From assembly GCA_028824965.1 (NCBI GenBank), contig JAPKBD010000005.1:1-37342 (forward strand): DNA of 37,342 bases, given 5' to 3'. This document shows, piece after piece, positions 16,304 to 24,576 of the stretch; position 1 is the stretch's first letter, and each line of letters begins with the position of its first letter. Under the pieces are notes generated by a model. It did not search any database. It was given only the letters and a program-made list of their open reading frames with translations, and was not told the DNA's origin. Position numbers and translations under genes: made by a program. This DNA is from Alphaproteobacteria bacterium (GTDB lineage: Bacteria > Pseudomonadota > Alphaproteobacteria > GCA-2731375).

Positions 16304-16981
16304 ATGGCTGAAATCAGTTACCCAGAGGATTGGCGAGAGATCCCAGCGGAGACATGGGCAAAAATGCTCATGACGCCGGAACAATATACCGCCATGCGTT
16401 TAGAACGTTTGACGCGGGAGGAAGCGGCACCGGCTGTGGGTGACCCTGCACCGGATTTCAGGCTGGAACTGCTGACGCCGAAGGGCAAACGCACGGGCCG
16501 GATGGTCAGCCTCTCATCCAGTTTCGCGTCTAACCCCCAGAACTCCGGTCGGCCCGTCGGCCTGATCTTCGGCTCCTACACCTGACCGCCTTTTAGAATT
16601 CAGTCCGTGCGGCTGAACGAAATCGCGACACAGTATGGGGCGGAAATGGATTTTTATTGCGTCTATATCCAGGAAGCCCACCCCGATGATGGTTGGCAGG
16701 TGCAACATAACCTGGATGACGACATCATCCTGAATACGCCGAACTCCATTGAAGAACGGGCGGATATTGCCGAAGTTTGCGCCTTGCGGCTGAGTATGGC
16801 CATGCCCATGTTATTGGATGATATGACCGATCAGGCAGACAAGCTGTATAACGCTTTGCCGGAGCGGCTGTACGTGATCGACAAGACCGGCATCGTCCGC
16901 TTTAAGACAGTCGCCGGCTCCCGCGGCTTCGAGCCGGAGGCATGGGCCTCGGCCATCGCCGAATTATTGCGGAGCCCCTGA
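16304..16981 (+). CDS. Deiodinase-like selenoprotein (in-frame UGA = Sec)
   Basis: The track gives two ORFs (16304-16585 and 16607-16981) in the same frame, split by one TGA at 16583-16585. Read through, they give one 225-aa thioredoxin-fold protein with Sec at residue 94. The join reads IFGSYT-U-PPFRIQS...YIQEAHPDDGWQV...ALPERLYVID, closely matching iodothyronine deiodinases (FGSCT-U-PSF, YIEEAHASDGW, ALPERLYII in human DIO1). The His of EAH, needed for activity in that family, is present. A hairpin with a GU-containing loop follows the UGA. The start has a strong site (GGGGAGGA). No thyroid substrate is implied in bacteria; reductive removal of halogen or another Sec-dependent redox reaction is a reasonable guess. 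It lies 74 nt after flagellin. The second 'start' (GTG 16607) has no ribosome site. Confidence 0.88.
16583..16617 (+). promoter_or_regulatory. Candidate bacterial SECIS element, deiodinase-like gene
   Basis: After the UGA (16583-16585), TTCAGTC (16599-16605) pairs with GGCTGAA (16611-16617) around the loop CGTGC. The stem is seven pairs with one G-U, and the loop has G as its second base, followed by U. The loop G lies 22 nt after the UGA, in the range known for SelB-binding bacterial SECIS hairpins. Confidence 0.65.
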
Positions 16982-16988
16982 TAAAAGA

Positions 16989-17012
16989 CCTGACACGGGG
17001 CCTGACACGAGG
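16989..17012 (+). repeat. 12-bp direct repeat with ribosome binding site
   Basis: CCTGACACGGGG is followed directly by CCTGACACGAGG. The second copy supplies the GAGGAG ribosome site of the next reading frame, which begins with TTG at 17021. Confidence 0.6.
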
Positions 17013-17020
17013 AGACTCCT

Positions 17021-17598
17021 TTGTTGAAACTTAGCTGCACAATTTTGTTGGTGGCGTATGGCGTTTTGGCCTTTAACCCGACCCTCGTACTTGCTGCATC
17101 CAGCCATCAACCCTATTCGGGGCAGCAGTCGCGCGACATAAAGGCGTTGTCACAAGAGCAAATCGACGGATATTTGAATGTCAGCGGCATGGGTTTTGCC
17201 AAAAGCGCCGAACTTAACCATTAACCGGGGCCCCTACATCTGCGCCAGCTGGCCGACAGCTAGATCTGACTGTTGAACAATTATCCGCGATATCTGCAAT
17301 CGAGGCAGATATGAAATCAGAGGCTAGACGGCTGGGACGGACAATTCTGGAAAAAGAGCGGCGTCTCGACAATCTGTTTGCCAAAAACCAGGTTGATGCG
17401 ACGGCAATGCGTACGCTGACGGTGGCAATTGGCCAAATGCAGGGAGAACTGCGCGCTGTGCACCTGAAGGCACATATCCAGGTGCGCGCCCTATTAAACG
17501 ACCATCAAATTATCTTATACGACCAACTCCGGGGATATGGGTCCGATAAGCAAGATCGAACCCAACATGGTAAACATTCCAAGCATACCAAACATTAA
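17021..17598 (+). pseudogene. Broken secreted Spy/CpxP-like helical protein
   Basis: Two ORFs in different frames look like halves of one periplasmic protein. The first (17021-17224, TTG start, GAGGAG site) has a signal peptide (CTILLVAYGVLAF...LVLAA) and SREIKALS-like text (SRDIKALSQEQIDGYL...GMGFAKSAELN). It meets TAA at 17222-17224 where homologues known to me continue NGYPGP; the same frame indeed continues PGPLHLRQLAD. About 17258 a one-base shift is needed to reach LDLTVEQLSAISAIEADMKSEARRLGRTILEKERRLDNLF, the second ORF (ending 17598, His/Lys-rich tail). So a nonsense change and a frameshift, or a single shift just before the TAA with a diverged linker. The helical E/R-rich second half resembles Spy/CpxP or heavy-metal-sensor-like proteins. 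Sequencing error remains possible. Confidence 0.7.
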
Positions 17599-17607
17599 CG
17601 GCTATAT

Positions 17608-17649
17608 ATTAATGGCCATAGATTAGCGGCCATAAATTAGCGGCCTTAA
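17608..17649 (+). repeat. 14-bp tandem repeat, three units
   Basis: ATTAATGGCCATAG, ATTAGCGGCCATAA and ATTAGCGGCCTTAA lie head to tail in the gap after the broken gene. Units have an internal GGCC palindrome. The role is unknown. The rest of the 160-nt gap up to the riboswitch is AT-rich and presumably holds the promoter for the Sel1-repeat gene. Confidence 0.75.
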
Positions 17650-17762
17650 GCGCGGAAAAATGCAGGAAAATCGGGTCATGGGCCGATTTTTAACCTTTTC
17701 GACCCGCTCCATTAACGTCTTATTAAGACCTGTTCGCTAAATTGATCAAACACCGCGATAAG

Positions 17763-17865
17763 CGGTAGCGACCACGAAATGGCAAACCGTCGGAAATGGC
17801 GGGACGCAAAACCACCGATCCGTCTGGCCAGACATTCACTTGGCAAGCGGACAGCGGGGTTACCG
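17763..17865 (+). promoter_or_regulatory. c-di-GMP-I (GEMM) riboswitch, Sel1-protein leader
   Basis: This is an almost textbook GEMM aptamer. CGGTA (17763-17767) pairs with TACCG (17861-17865) as P1. Inside are AAATGGCAAACC, hairpin GTCGGAAATGGC with a GGAAA-type loop, GGGACGCAAAACCACCGATCC, a second hairpin (GTCTGGCCAGACATTCACTTGG region), and GCGGACAGCGGGGTTACCG. The ATG of the Sel1-repeat gene lies 14 nt after P1, so translational control is likely. Confidence 0.92.
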
Positions 17866-17879
17866 AAAAGGGCTACGCA

Positions 17880-18623
17880 ATGTTTACGGCAATAATAGAC
17901 GCCAAAACCAAATTCCTCTCCCGCAGCAAAACTGAGTCTACCTCTCGCAAGAGCCGCATCTTGTTGGCCTGCATGACCCTCTTTGTTTTGAGCACGAGCG
18001 TCACTGGCATGGCCCAAGCTGAAATCGCCCTGGCCCGCGCCGACGTCGCCCTGGAAGTTCTGGCCTCTCTGGACCAGGAGGAGCGAGCCCCCCTCCACCA
18101 CCTGACATCCGTCCGCATTCTTGCCGAACAGGGCAACCTCAACGCACAGCACGAATTGGCGGTTTTATTGGCCACCATTCGGGGCGGCAAAGCAGATTTT
18201 GCGGAAGCCGCTTATTGGCTGAAACAGGCAGCCGATCGCGGCCACCGCAGCGCGCAGTTCTGGTTGGGCAATCTGTACATGCAGGGTGCGGGCGTACCGC
18301 AGGATTTCGACCGCATGATTAAATGGTGGCGTCAGGCGGCAGAGCAAGGCGACGCCAGCGCCCAATACGCCCTTGCCGCGGCCTTCCGCGATGGCCGTAT
18401 GGTAGAGCGCAACCTGGCCCTGTCCCGTGCATGGTTCTTCATGAGTTCCGGCAAAACCGGTATGGCCTTTGTAAAATCAGCAATGACACCGTCCAAGAAA
18501 GTCGCCGCACCCATTCAAAACGCCAACGTCCAGGCCGAAACCACTTTCATCGAAGAAGAAGCACCAGAGGTTGAGCGGGTTGGTCGGGGTGGTCGCGTCA
18601 AGACAGGGCGGGATCGTCAATAG
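17880..18623 (+). CDS. Secreted Sel1-repeat (TPR-like) protein
   Basis: A 247-aa protein with a signal peptide (basic n-region, hydrophobic ILLACMTLFVLSTSVTGMAQA, cut likely before EIAL) and about three Sel1-type helical repeats: AEQGNLNAQHELAVLL, AADRGHRSAQFWLGNLYMQGAGVPQD and AAEQGDASAQYALAAAFRDGRMVERN. Such repeats bind protein partners in the periplasm. The C-terminal tail is charged and disordered-looking (EEEAPEVERVGRGGRVKTGRDRQ). I moved the start from 17796 to the ATG at 17880 because the earlier codons lie in the riboswitch. GEMM control suggests a role in motility, adhesion or envelope changes governed by c-di-GMP; the exact function is unknown. Confidence 0.85.
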   Translation: MFTAIIDAKTKFLSRSKTESTSRKSRILLACMTLFVLSTSVTGMAQAEIALARADVALEVLASLDQEERAPLHHLTSVRILAEQGNLNAQHELAVLLATIRGGKADFAEAAYWLKQAADRGHRSAQFWLGNLYMQGAGVPQDFDRMIKWWRQAAEQGDASAQYALAAAFRDGRMVERNLALSRAWFFMSSGKTGMAFVKSAMTPSKKVAAPIQNANVQAETTFIEEEAPEVERVGRGGRVKTGRDRQ

Positions 18624-18655
18624 AGCAAACGTCCAACAAATCTATAATTTCCCCT

Positions 18656-18705
18656 GAGCCCTCGCGCCCGCCCCTCCCCTGGCAGCGCGGAGGCTCCATT
18701 TTTTT
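18656..18705 (+). terminator. Intrinsic terminator after the Sel1-repeat gene
   Basis: GAGCCCTCGCGC (18656-18667) pairs with GCGCGGAGGCTC (18685-18696) with two internal mismatches. It is followed by CA and seven T residues. It closes the plus-strand unit before the convergent minus-strand genes. Confidence 0.8.
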
Positions 18706-18734
18706 GGCCGAGGCATAATCGCGGCGGACACGTC

Positions 18735-19658
18735 TTATTCAGCGTTGGTCAAACGGGCCAGTTCCTTATCGTAATCTGCGTACGACGCCTTCAATACTGC
18801 ATGGTTCAATAATGTTGTCGCCAGCACATCGCCTGTACCCGGATCGCTGATCAGGCTGCGGACCCAATATGATTCCGTACGCGGGCTTTCCGACAGGGCA
18901 ACGATTTCCCGCTCAATCAGGTAAACCTGCCCGACCATTAAAGGACCTTTGAGCATGCGGATTTCCAGATCGGCGAACAAACCGATTGCCGGCCCTTTGC
19001 CCCGCATGCCCGCGCTGTGGGAGGTGTATTGCGATAGGACCGAGACCATTTCCAACGGAATGATCGCCCCGCCCCAGGGCGAAGCTCCGCTGTACCAGGG
19101 CGATGTTTCCGTGATCACGGCAAGTTTCTCAGCCAACGAAAACGGATATAGATCACCCATGTGTTGATCCATATCCATATACACGGCCTCTGCTTCAGCG
19201 CCCTTTTGGCCGACAGTTAGATGCTCCAGTATAACCAAATTGCCGGCAGGTCGCAGGACGGTCAGGCGTCTTTCCAACTCCGTCTCCCCGGCAGTGGACC
19301 CAATCGAGGCCGTACCGCGCAAAACCTCCACGCCATCCGCCTTGTCAGCACCGATCCCCACCATATTGCCCGCCTCAGGCTCCACTTCGACAAAGGCGCG
19401 CACCTCCTCCCCCTCCACCACCATGTTACGGAAATGGGCAGAGAGGCAGCCCATTTCGAACCAGGCATCGCCCCATAGATCATGGAGTAGCGGCACGAAT
19501 TGGCTGAAATGGGTCGGCCCTTCTATGGGCGCGGCTTTAAAACCTAGGTCCAGCGCCTGGGCCTCGTCATGCAAAGAGTGATGGCCATCATAGGTTTGAT
19601 CGGCCAGCATTTGGCGGGGGGCACGTAATGGCCCCCGCCTAAAATCAGCCACGGCCAA
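18735..19658 (-). CDS. Hotdog-fold (MaoC-like) protein, unknown substrate
   Basis: A protein of about 307 aa that reads like two hotdog-type domains. The first half has [29 protein letters not shown] and [17 protein letters not shown], typical of double-hotdog dehydratase-like proteins. The second half has [50 protein letters not shown]. No clear catalytic Asp-His of (R)-hydratases was identified. The start is uncertain: the ORF begins with TTG at 19658 (14-nt overlap with the SDR), GTG at 19652 is possible, and an ATG at 19610 follows a GC-rich hairpin. Its place after an SDR suggests a dehydration or reduction step on an acyl-CoA-like substrate. Confidence 0.65.
   Translation of the reverse strand: MAVADFRRGPLRAPRQMLADQTYDGHHSLHDEAQALDLGFKAAPIEGPTHFSQFVPLLHDLWGDAWFEMGCLSAHFRNMVVEGEEVRAFVEVEPEAGNMVGIGADKADGVEVLRGTASIGSTAGETELERRLTVLRPAGNLVILEHLTVGQKGAEAEAVYMDMDQHMGDLYPFSLAEKLAVITETSPWYSGASPWGGAIIPLEMVSVLSQYTSHSAGMRGKGPAIGLFADLEIRMLKGPLMVGQVYLIEREIVALSESPRTESYWVRSLISDPGTGDVLATTLLNHAVLKASYADYDKELARLTNAE
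19613..19639 (-). other. GC-rich hairpin in the hotdog gene start region
   Basis: GGCGGGGGC pairs with GCCCCCCGCC (one bulged base) around a loop of about eight bases. It lies just before the ATG at 19610 on the minus strand. It could affect translation or be a chance feature of coding sequence. Confidence 0.4.
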
Positions 19659-20403
19659 CGAAAGGCATTTTTGTCGCCATGACGGTCAGGAATTGCACAT
19701 TGGCGTCAGGTGGCAGGCTGGCCATGTAGACCAGGGCGCGGGAGACATTATCCACATCCATCAGCGGTTCCGGCTTCATAGAGCCATCAGCCTGCGGTAC
19801 GCCATCCGCCATGCGCGCGGCCATGGGGGTCAGGGCATTGCCAATGTCCAACTGCCCGCAGGCGATGTCGTATTTGCGACCATCCAAAGAGGTGGATTTG
19901 GTCAACCCGGTTACCGCATGCTTGGTTGAGGTATAGGGTGCTGAATTGGGACGAGGCGTCGTGGCAGAGATAGAACCATTGTTGATAATGCGACCACCCA
20001 TGGGGTCCTGATCCTTCATCACCCGGAATGCGGCCTGGGTGCACAGAAAAACGCCCGTCAGATTGACGTTGACCACCCGCTGCCAATCTTCAAACGACAG
20101 ATCCTCTATATTAACGGCCGGCGCACCGCCGCCGGCGTTATTGAACAACAAATCAAGCCGGCCAAAGGCCTTTGTTGTGGCATCGAACAATGCAGCGACC
20201 GAACTTGGGTCGGAAACATCCGTAGGGACGGCAATGGCACGACTGCCGTCCGCGCCGGCCTCTGCAATGGACGCCTCCAACGCATCTGCGCGACGCCCCG
20301 CAAATGCAACCGAATAGCCCTCCGCCAACAACGCGACGGCGGCACCACGGCCAACACCGGAACCCGCCCCCGTTACAATGGCAACTTTGCCCTCTCCACT
20401 CAT
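19645..20403 (-). CDS. Short-chain dehydrogenase/reductase
   Basis: A 252-aa classical SDR. The cofactor motif [10 protein letters not shown] is at residues 11-20, FNNAGGG near 88-94, and the catalytic Ser (NNGSIS, about 144), Tyr 157 and Lys 161 (YTSTK) are all present. The Arg-rich start after the second strand (AGRRAD) favours NADP(H). The substrate is not evident. It precedes the hotdog gene with a small overlap and follows another SDR gene by 52 nt, so the three probably form one operon. Confidence 0.92.
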   Translation of the reverse strand: MSGEGKVAIVTGAGSGVGRGAAVALLAEGYSVAFAGRRADALEASIAEAGADGSRAIAVPTDVSDPSSVAALFDATTKAFGRLDLLFNNAGGGAPAVNIEDLSFEDWQRVVNVNLTGVFLCTQAAFRVMKDQDPMGGRIINNGSISATTPRPNSAPYTSTKHAVTGLTKSTSLDGRKYDIACGQLDIGNALTPMAARMADGVPQADGSMKPEPLMDVDNVSRALVYMASLPPDANVQFLTVMATKMPFVGRG

Positions 20404-20455
20404 GATCGGATCCTTTCCTAAATTTTCATTGGCCTAAAGCTACGCTGCTAGCTGC

Positions 20456-21352
20456 TTAATAATCAACGCGGAAATGATCGGGCCGGCCCAGGGGCCAATA
20501 TTCGCCCCAAACCTCCGCCCCGCCATCGACGGTCAGAACCGTGCCGTTGATATAGTCCCCCGTCGGCCCCGCCAGATACACAGCGGCCTGGGCAACATCC
20601 TGGACAGAGCCCAAACGGCGCACCACGTTATGATCGAAACTGGGTTTGGCTGCATCCGGATAATGGGTCAAACCGGGGGAGGCGATCACGCCAACGGCAA
20701 TGGAATTCAGGCGAATGTCATAGGGTGCCCATTCCACACACAGACCCTTGGTCAGATGAATGACGCCCGCCCGTGCCGCCAATGAATGGGGGATGGATGA
20801 GGTCAACATCCCCAGCACAGCAGCGATGTTAACGACACAGCCCGGTTGTTGGTTTTCCCGCCACAAACGAGCTGCGGCCTGCATCATGAACCAGGACCCG
20901 TTCAAATTGGTGTCCACCACGGTGCGCCAGCCATTAGGGCTGATGTCCATGGCGGGGGCGGCGAACTGTCCGCCGGCATTATTGACCAAAACATCCAGGC
21001 GGCCATAGCGCTGCCAAACCTCCGCCATCAAGTCCGTGACCTGATCCGCATCCCGAATGGTCATGACCTTGGTAAAGCACGGGATATCCAGGGAGGCCAT
21101 GGCAGCTTCGAAATCCGCCATCTTAGTCTCATCGCGGCTGCACGACACCAACGTCGCGCCAAGACGGCCAAACAAAACGGAAGTCGCCAGGCCGATCCCC
21201 CCTGCCCCGCCAGAAACCAAGACCACTTTGTCTTTGAACAAATCATCCCGATACACAGTGGGCATGGCGGCCAGTTCGGCCGCTGTCGGGGTGGCGTAAA
21301 TATCTTCATCCCGCCGGGTTAGATCATTACCTGTGGTATCATCTGTGGTCAT
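20456..21352 (-). CDS. SDR-family enoyl-CoA-reductase-like protein
   Basis: A 298-aa SDR with cofactor motif SGGAGGIG (about 47-54), NNAGG and the usual C-terminal INGTVLTVDGG. The catalytic YxxxK is replaced: the segment is IPHSLAARAGVIHLTKGL, with Ser where Tyr is expected and Arg where Lys is expected. The same GAARAGV pattern is known from peroxisomal trans-2-enoyl-CoA reductase (PECR) and relatives of dienoyl-CoA reductases. A role in reducing an enoyl-CoA is therefore more likely than alcohol oxidation. The N-terminal 30 residues are an extension before the Rossmann fold. It is 5 nt from the DUF2889-like gene upstream. Confidence 0.85.
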   Translation of the reverse strand: MTTDDTTGNDLTRRDEDIYATPTAAELAAMPTVYRDDLFKDKVVLVSGGAGGIGLATSVLFGRLGATLVSCSRDETKMADFEAAMASLDIPCFTKVMTIRDADQVTDLMAEVWQRYGRLDVLVNNAGGQFAAPAMDISPNGWRTVVDTNLNGSWFMMQAAARLWRENQQPGCVVNIAAVLGMLTSSIPHSLAARAGVIHLTKGLCVEWAPYDIRLNSIAVGVIASPGLTHYPDAAKPSFDHNVVRRLGSVQDVAQAAVYLAGPTGDYINGTVLTVDGGAEVWGEYWPLGRPDHFRVDY

Positions 21353-21357
21353 GGGGT

Positions 21358-21924
21358 TTATTCCGCTGCCCGATAATCCTCTGGGAAATATTGCCGCACG
21401 AATTCACTGTCGTCATTGTAGGTGAAGCAGGTGTTTTTCATACCGTCCGGCAAACGCCTCGGCGTCGTTTGTTCCGCTTCCCGCGCCGCACCAGCGGGAC
21501 CCCGTTCGGTCCACATGGCCTGCATGGCCGTTGTTGCCATTTGCGCCAACATCTCGACGAGATGGGTGCAGCCTTTGCCATGGCCCACCCTTTCGCGCAC
21601 CATCCGGTTCCATCCGGGTCCGATCTTCAATCCCGCCAAGGCCTTGAAATTCGGCGCCACCAAATGGCAGATACCGTGGGCGCCTACATCCAGCTTTGCC
21701 TCAGCCGATTGCACTTCCATTGTTTGATCGACCGTCAACCGCAGCCATAAATCGTGCACCGGTTCACCCGCTGCCCGGTGGCTGTCGAGCAGGTGGTGGG
21801 AGAACGGCTTGATATCCAAGATATGCCCCTCAATATCCACCAGGCCGTCCGTGCGCTGATAGGCGGTAATGGAAATTGTCCGGTTGTGAATTTGTTCCCG
21901 TTCCGTGGCTTGGGAAAGTGGCAT
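21358..21924 (-). CDS. DUF2889-like protein
   Basis: A 188-aa protein that I match to DUF2889 by its start (MPLSQATEREQIHNRTISITAYQRTDGLVDIEGHILDIKPFSH) and CHLVAPNFKALAGLKIGPGWNRMVRERVGHGKGCTHLVEML. The conserved Cys, His and Asp residues suggest metal or substrate binding, but the family has no assigned function known to me. The track start (22023) adds 33 unlikely residues; the ATG at 21924 has GGAG upstream. It heads the SDR/hotdog operon on the minus strand and is divergent from the first MFS gene. Confidence 0.8.
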   Translation of the reverse strand: MPLSQATEREQIHNRTISITAYQRTDGLVDIEGHILDIKPFSHHLLDSHRAAGEPVHDLWLRLTVDQTMEVQSAEAKLDVGAHGICHLVAPNFKALAGLKIGPGWNRMVRERVGHGKGCTHLVEMLAQMATTAMQAMWTERGPAGAAREAEQTTPRRLPDGMKNTCFTYNDDSEFVRQYFPEDYRAAE

Positions 21925-22072
21925 CTGTGATCTCCATCCTGGTAATAAACTCAACCCTGCGATTACCGCGCCCAGCGCCAGAAGGCAAGACGGCAAGCTG
22001 GTGGAGACGGCATGGGAACGCATGCTAAGATCGCGGTAACAGATGTGCTGGTTTTGAATTTAAGGGCAGAAT

Positions 22073-23311
22073 ATGCAGGCGACCTCGGACGATAGTAAAT
22101 TGGGCGGCGGGGGTGCTCACTACGGTTGGGTCATGGTGTTCGTGGGCTTTTCTTTGACGGCGATGAGCTTCGGCGCGCTCGGCTCCATGGGCGTATTCCT
22201 GAAACCAATTGCGGCGGAGTTCGGCTGGTCCCGCGGCAGCACGGCCCTGGGCTATACGACAGCCGCCATGGGTGCGGCTGTATTCGGCATCTTGTGGGGC
22301 TTCCTGGCTGATCGCAATCCGACAATGCGATTTGCCATGATGGGTGCCATTACCGGACCTATCGCGATGTTCGGCCTCAGCCAGTCGTCGACCCATTGGC
22401 AGTATTATCTCTCCTATTTCATCTTTGGGGCCTTTAGCCATGGTGCATTGGTCAGCCCCATTTGGGCCAACATCGGGCAGTGGTTCGCCAAGAACAAAGG
22501 CACCGCGTTGGGTGTGGCGTTGGCAGGCGGCGCGTTCGGTCAGGCCGTGGTGCCGTTTTCGGCCCGCCTATTAATCACCTCTTATGATTGGCAGACCGCC
22601 TATATGGTTTTAGCGGCGGTCTTTTTGCTGCTTGGCGTCATCATCGCATCCCTGACCAAAGACACGCCTGCAAAAAAGGCCCGTCTGGCAGAGATCCGCG
22701 CCAGTCAATCGAACGGCGGCTCCTGGTCATTGGGAGAGGCACGCTTTACCGTCACATGGTTTTCCATAGCCGTCATATTCTGCTGCACCTGCATGGCGGT
22801 GCCTGTCGTTCATGTGGTGCCTATGTTGTCGGATCGTGGATTTGATCCACAAGTTGCAGCCTCTGTCCTGACCACATTGATGCTGGCGGGTGCTTTGGGC
22901 CGGATGGGCGCGGGCCGGATTTGTGATCTTATCGGGCCAATGCGAACCTATGCAGCAATGTCATTTATGCAGGCATCTTTGGTGATTTGGTTCCCCCATA
23001 TTGATGAGCTGACGAGCATCTATGTCCTGGCCGCATGCTTCGGCTTTTCATTCTCGGGCGTCATGGCCTGCATGGTGGTCAGTGTTAATTCAATGGTTCC
23101 GGTCCAGGTTGGCGCGCGGTCTTGGTCCGTTGTTTCATTTTTCGGTTGGGTCGGCATGGCCATTGGCAGTTTCACAGGTGGCTTGCTGTTCGATCTGACT
23201 GGTGATTATTTTTGGTCCTTCACCTTTGCAGGCGTCATGGGTGCGACCAACCTGGTCGTCCTGTTGGGTTTCCACACGAGCAACGCTAGGCGGCAGCCTC
23301 TTGTCGCGTAG
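22073..23311 (+). CDS. MFS transporter, first tandem copy
   Basis: A 412-aa major facilitator protein with about twelve membrane spans in two halves. The loop 2-3 motif reads GFLADRNPTMRF, a form of the MFS G-x-x-x-D-R-x-G-R-R motif. WGWSRG-like text (FGWSRGSTALGYTTAAMGAAVFGI) marks the monocarboxylate/oxalate-formate-type subgroup. It is paralogous to the next gene. The start at 22073 follows a weak site. Substrate may be an organic acid; this is inference. Confidence 0.88.
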   Translation: MQATSDDSKLGGGGAHYGWVMVFVGFSLTAMSFGALGSMGVFLKPIAAEFGWSRGSTALGYTTAAMGAAVFGILWGFLADRNPTMRFAMMGAITGPIAMFGLSQSSTHWQYYLSYFIFGAFSHGALVSPIWANIGQWFAKNKGTALGVALAGGAFGQAVVPFSARLLITSYDWQTAYMVLAAVFLLLGVIIASLTKDTPAKKARLAEIRASQSNGGSWSLGEARFTVTWFSIAVIFCCTCMAVPVVHVVPMLSDRGFDPQVAASVLTTLMLAGALGRMGAGRICDLIGPMRTYAAMSFMQASLVIWFPHIDELTSIYVLAACFGFSFSGVMACMVVSVNSMVPVQVGARSWSVVSFFGWVGMAIGSFTGGLLFDLTGDYFWSFTFAGVMGATNLVVLLGFHTSNARRQPLVA

Positions 23312-24569
23312 CGATTTGCCGCGTGAAAGTGTGCCGCTTGAGGTGCAGGACAAACCCTATGGCTGGGTAATGGTGTTCGTCGGCTTCACTATGATGGCCA
23401 TGAGCTTTGGTGGTCTGGCTGCCGTAGGCGTCTTTTTGAAACCAATCGCAGCAGAGTTTGGTTGGTCCCGTGGCAGCATTGCCTTTGGCTATACTACCGC
23501 AGCCCTATCAGCGGCCCTGTTCGGGATTTATTGGGGCTTTCTTGCTGATCGCTATCCAACCTGGCGTTTTACCATGCTGGCAGCCATTGGCCTGGCAAGC
23601 GCGATGATGTTGTTGAGCCTGACGACGAGCCAATGGCAGTTTTATTTGTTCTACTTCCTTTTCGGCAGCCTAGGCCACGGCACCTTACAAAGTTCACTAT
23701 GGTCCAACATCGGGCAGTGGTTCAGCAAAAACAAAGGCCTTGCCCTCGGTGTGGGCCTTGCAGGCGGCGCCTTTGGACAGGCCGTCGTGCCCTTGATCGC
23801 CCGCTTTCTAATCTCCAGCTATGGCTGGCAGAATGCCTACCTGATCCTTGGTGCCGGGTATTTGGTTGTGGGCGTGGGCGTGGCTGCATTAACCCGTGAT
23901 CCGCCCGGCAAACGGGCCCGGCTGGCTGCCAGCCGCAGCAACGACGATAACAATAGCGGCGTCGGCGTCGATTCATGGGGCCTGGGCGAAGGGCGTCATA
24001 CGGTATTCTGGTTTTCCATGGCCGTACTGTTTTGTTGTTCGTGTATGTCCGTGGTCATTGTGCATCTGGTGCCTATGCTGACCGACCAAGGCTTCAGCCC
24101 GGAAGTCGCCGCGACAGCTCTTGCGGCATTGATGCTGGCCGGTGTCCTGGGGCGGCTCGTCGCTGGCAAGGCTTGTGACCTGTTCGGCGTGGTACCCACC
24201 TATGCCTTTATGGCGCTGGGCCAAACAATATTGGTGGGATGGTTTCCGTATATAGAAACCCTGTCCAACATCTATGTATTTTCTATGCTGTTCGGTTTTG
24301 TTTATTCCGGTGTTATGGCCAGCGCGGTCATCTGCGTCAATGTCATGGTCCCGGCAGAGTTTAGTTCCCGATGTTGGTCCATCGTCTCATTCTTTGCCTG
24401 GGTCGGCATGGGCTTTGGCGCTTTTATGGGCGGGTTTTTATTCGATTTGACCGCCGGCTACTCCACATCCTTTACTTTCGCCGCCATCATGGGCGTCATC
24501 AACTTGATTGTCCTGTTGGCCTATCGCCTCACGGGCGGCCATCGCCGCGCTGTTTTGGTCGAAGCTTAG
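23301..24569 (+). CDS. MFS transporter, second tandem copy
   Basis: A close paralogue of the preceding carrier, about 422 aa. The two share long identical runs such as GVFLKPIAAEFGWSRGS and LAGGAFGQAVVP, which points to tandem duplication. The track start (23202) lies inside the first gene and is out of its frame. The likely start is the TTG at 23301, 11 nt inside the upstream gene, or a GTG at 23331 or 23343; none has a strong ribosome site, so coupling to the upstream gene is probable. It converges on the M81 peptidase gene with a 7-nt gap. Two related carriers side by side suggest broadened range or heteromeric-like redundancy. Confidence 0.85.
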   Translation: MSRSDLPRESVPLEVQDKPYGWVMVFVGFTMMAMSFGGLAAVGVFLKPIAAEFGWSRGSIAFGYTTAALSAALFGIYWGFLADRYPTWRFTMLAAIGLASAMMLLSLTTSQWQFYLFYFLFGSLGHGTLQSSLWSNIGQWFSKNKGLALGVGLAGGAFGQAVVPLIARFLISSYGWQNAYLILGAGYLVVGVGVAALTRDPPGKRARLAASRSNDDNNSGVGVDSWGLGEGRHTVFWFSMAVLFCCSCMSVVIVHLVPMLTDQGFSPEVAATALAALMLAGVLGRLVAGKACDLFGVVPTYAFMALGQTILVGWFPYIETLSNIYVFSMLFGFVYSGVMASAVICVNVMVPAEFSSRCWSIVSFFAWVGMGFGAFMGGFLFDLTAGYSTSFTFAAIMGVINLIVLLAYRLTGGHRRAVLVEA

Positions 24570-24576
24570 ACCGAAA

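Noticed and set aside
16607-16981. Separate GTG-started protein downstream of the deiodinase-like N-terminus
   Set aside because: It is in the same frame as the upstream ORF, has no ribosome site, and its sequence continues the deiodinase alignment without a gap.
17222-17224. Recoded stop codon in the broken periplasmic-protein gene
   Set aside because: The codon is TAA, which has no known Sec or Pyl recoding, and a frame change follows it as well.
17796-17879. N-terminal extension of the Sel1-repeat protein
   Set aside because: It lies inside the riboswitch; the ATG at 17880 gives a proper signal peptide.
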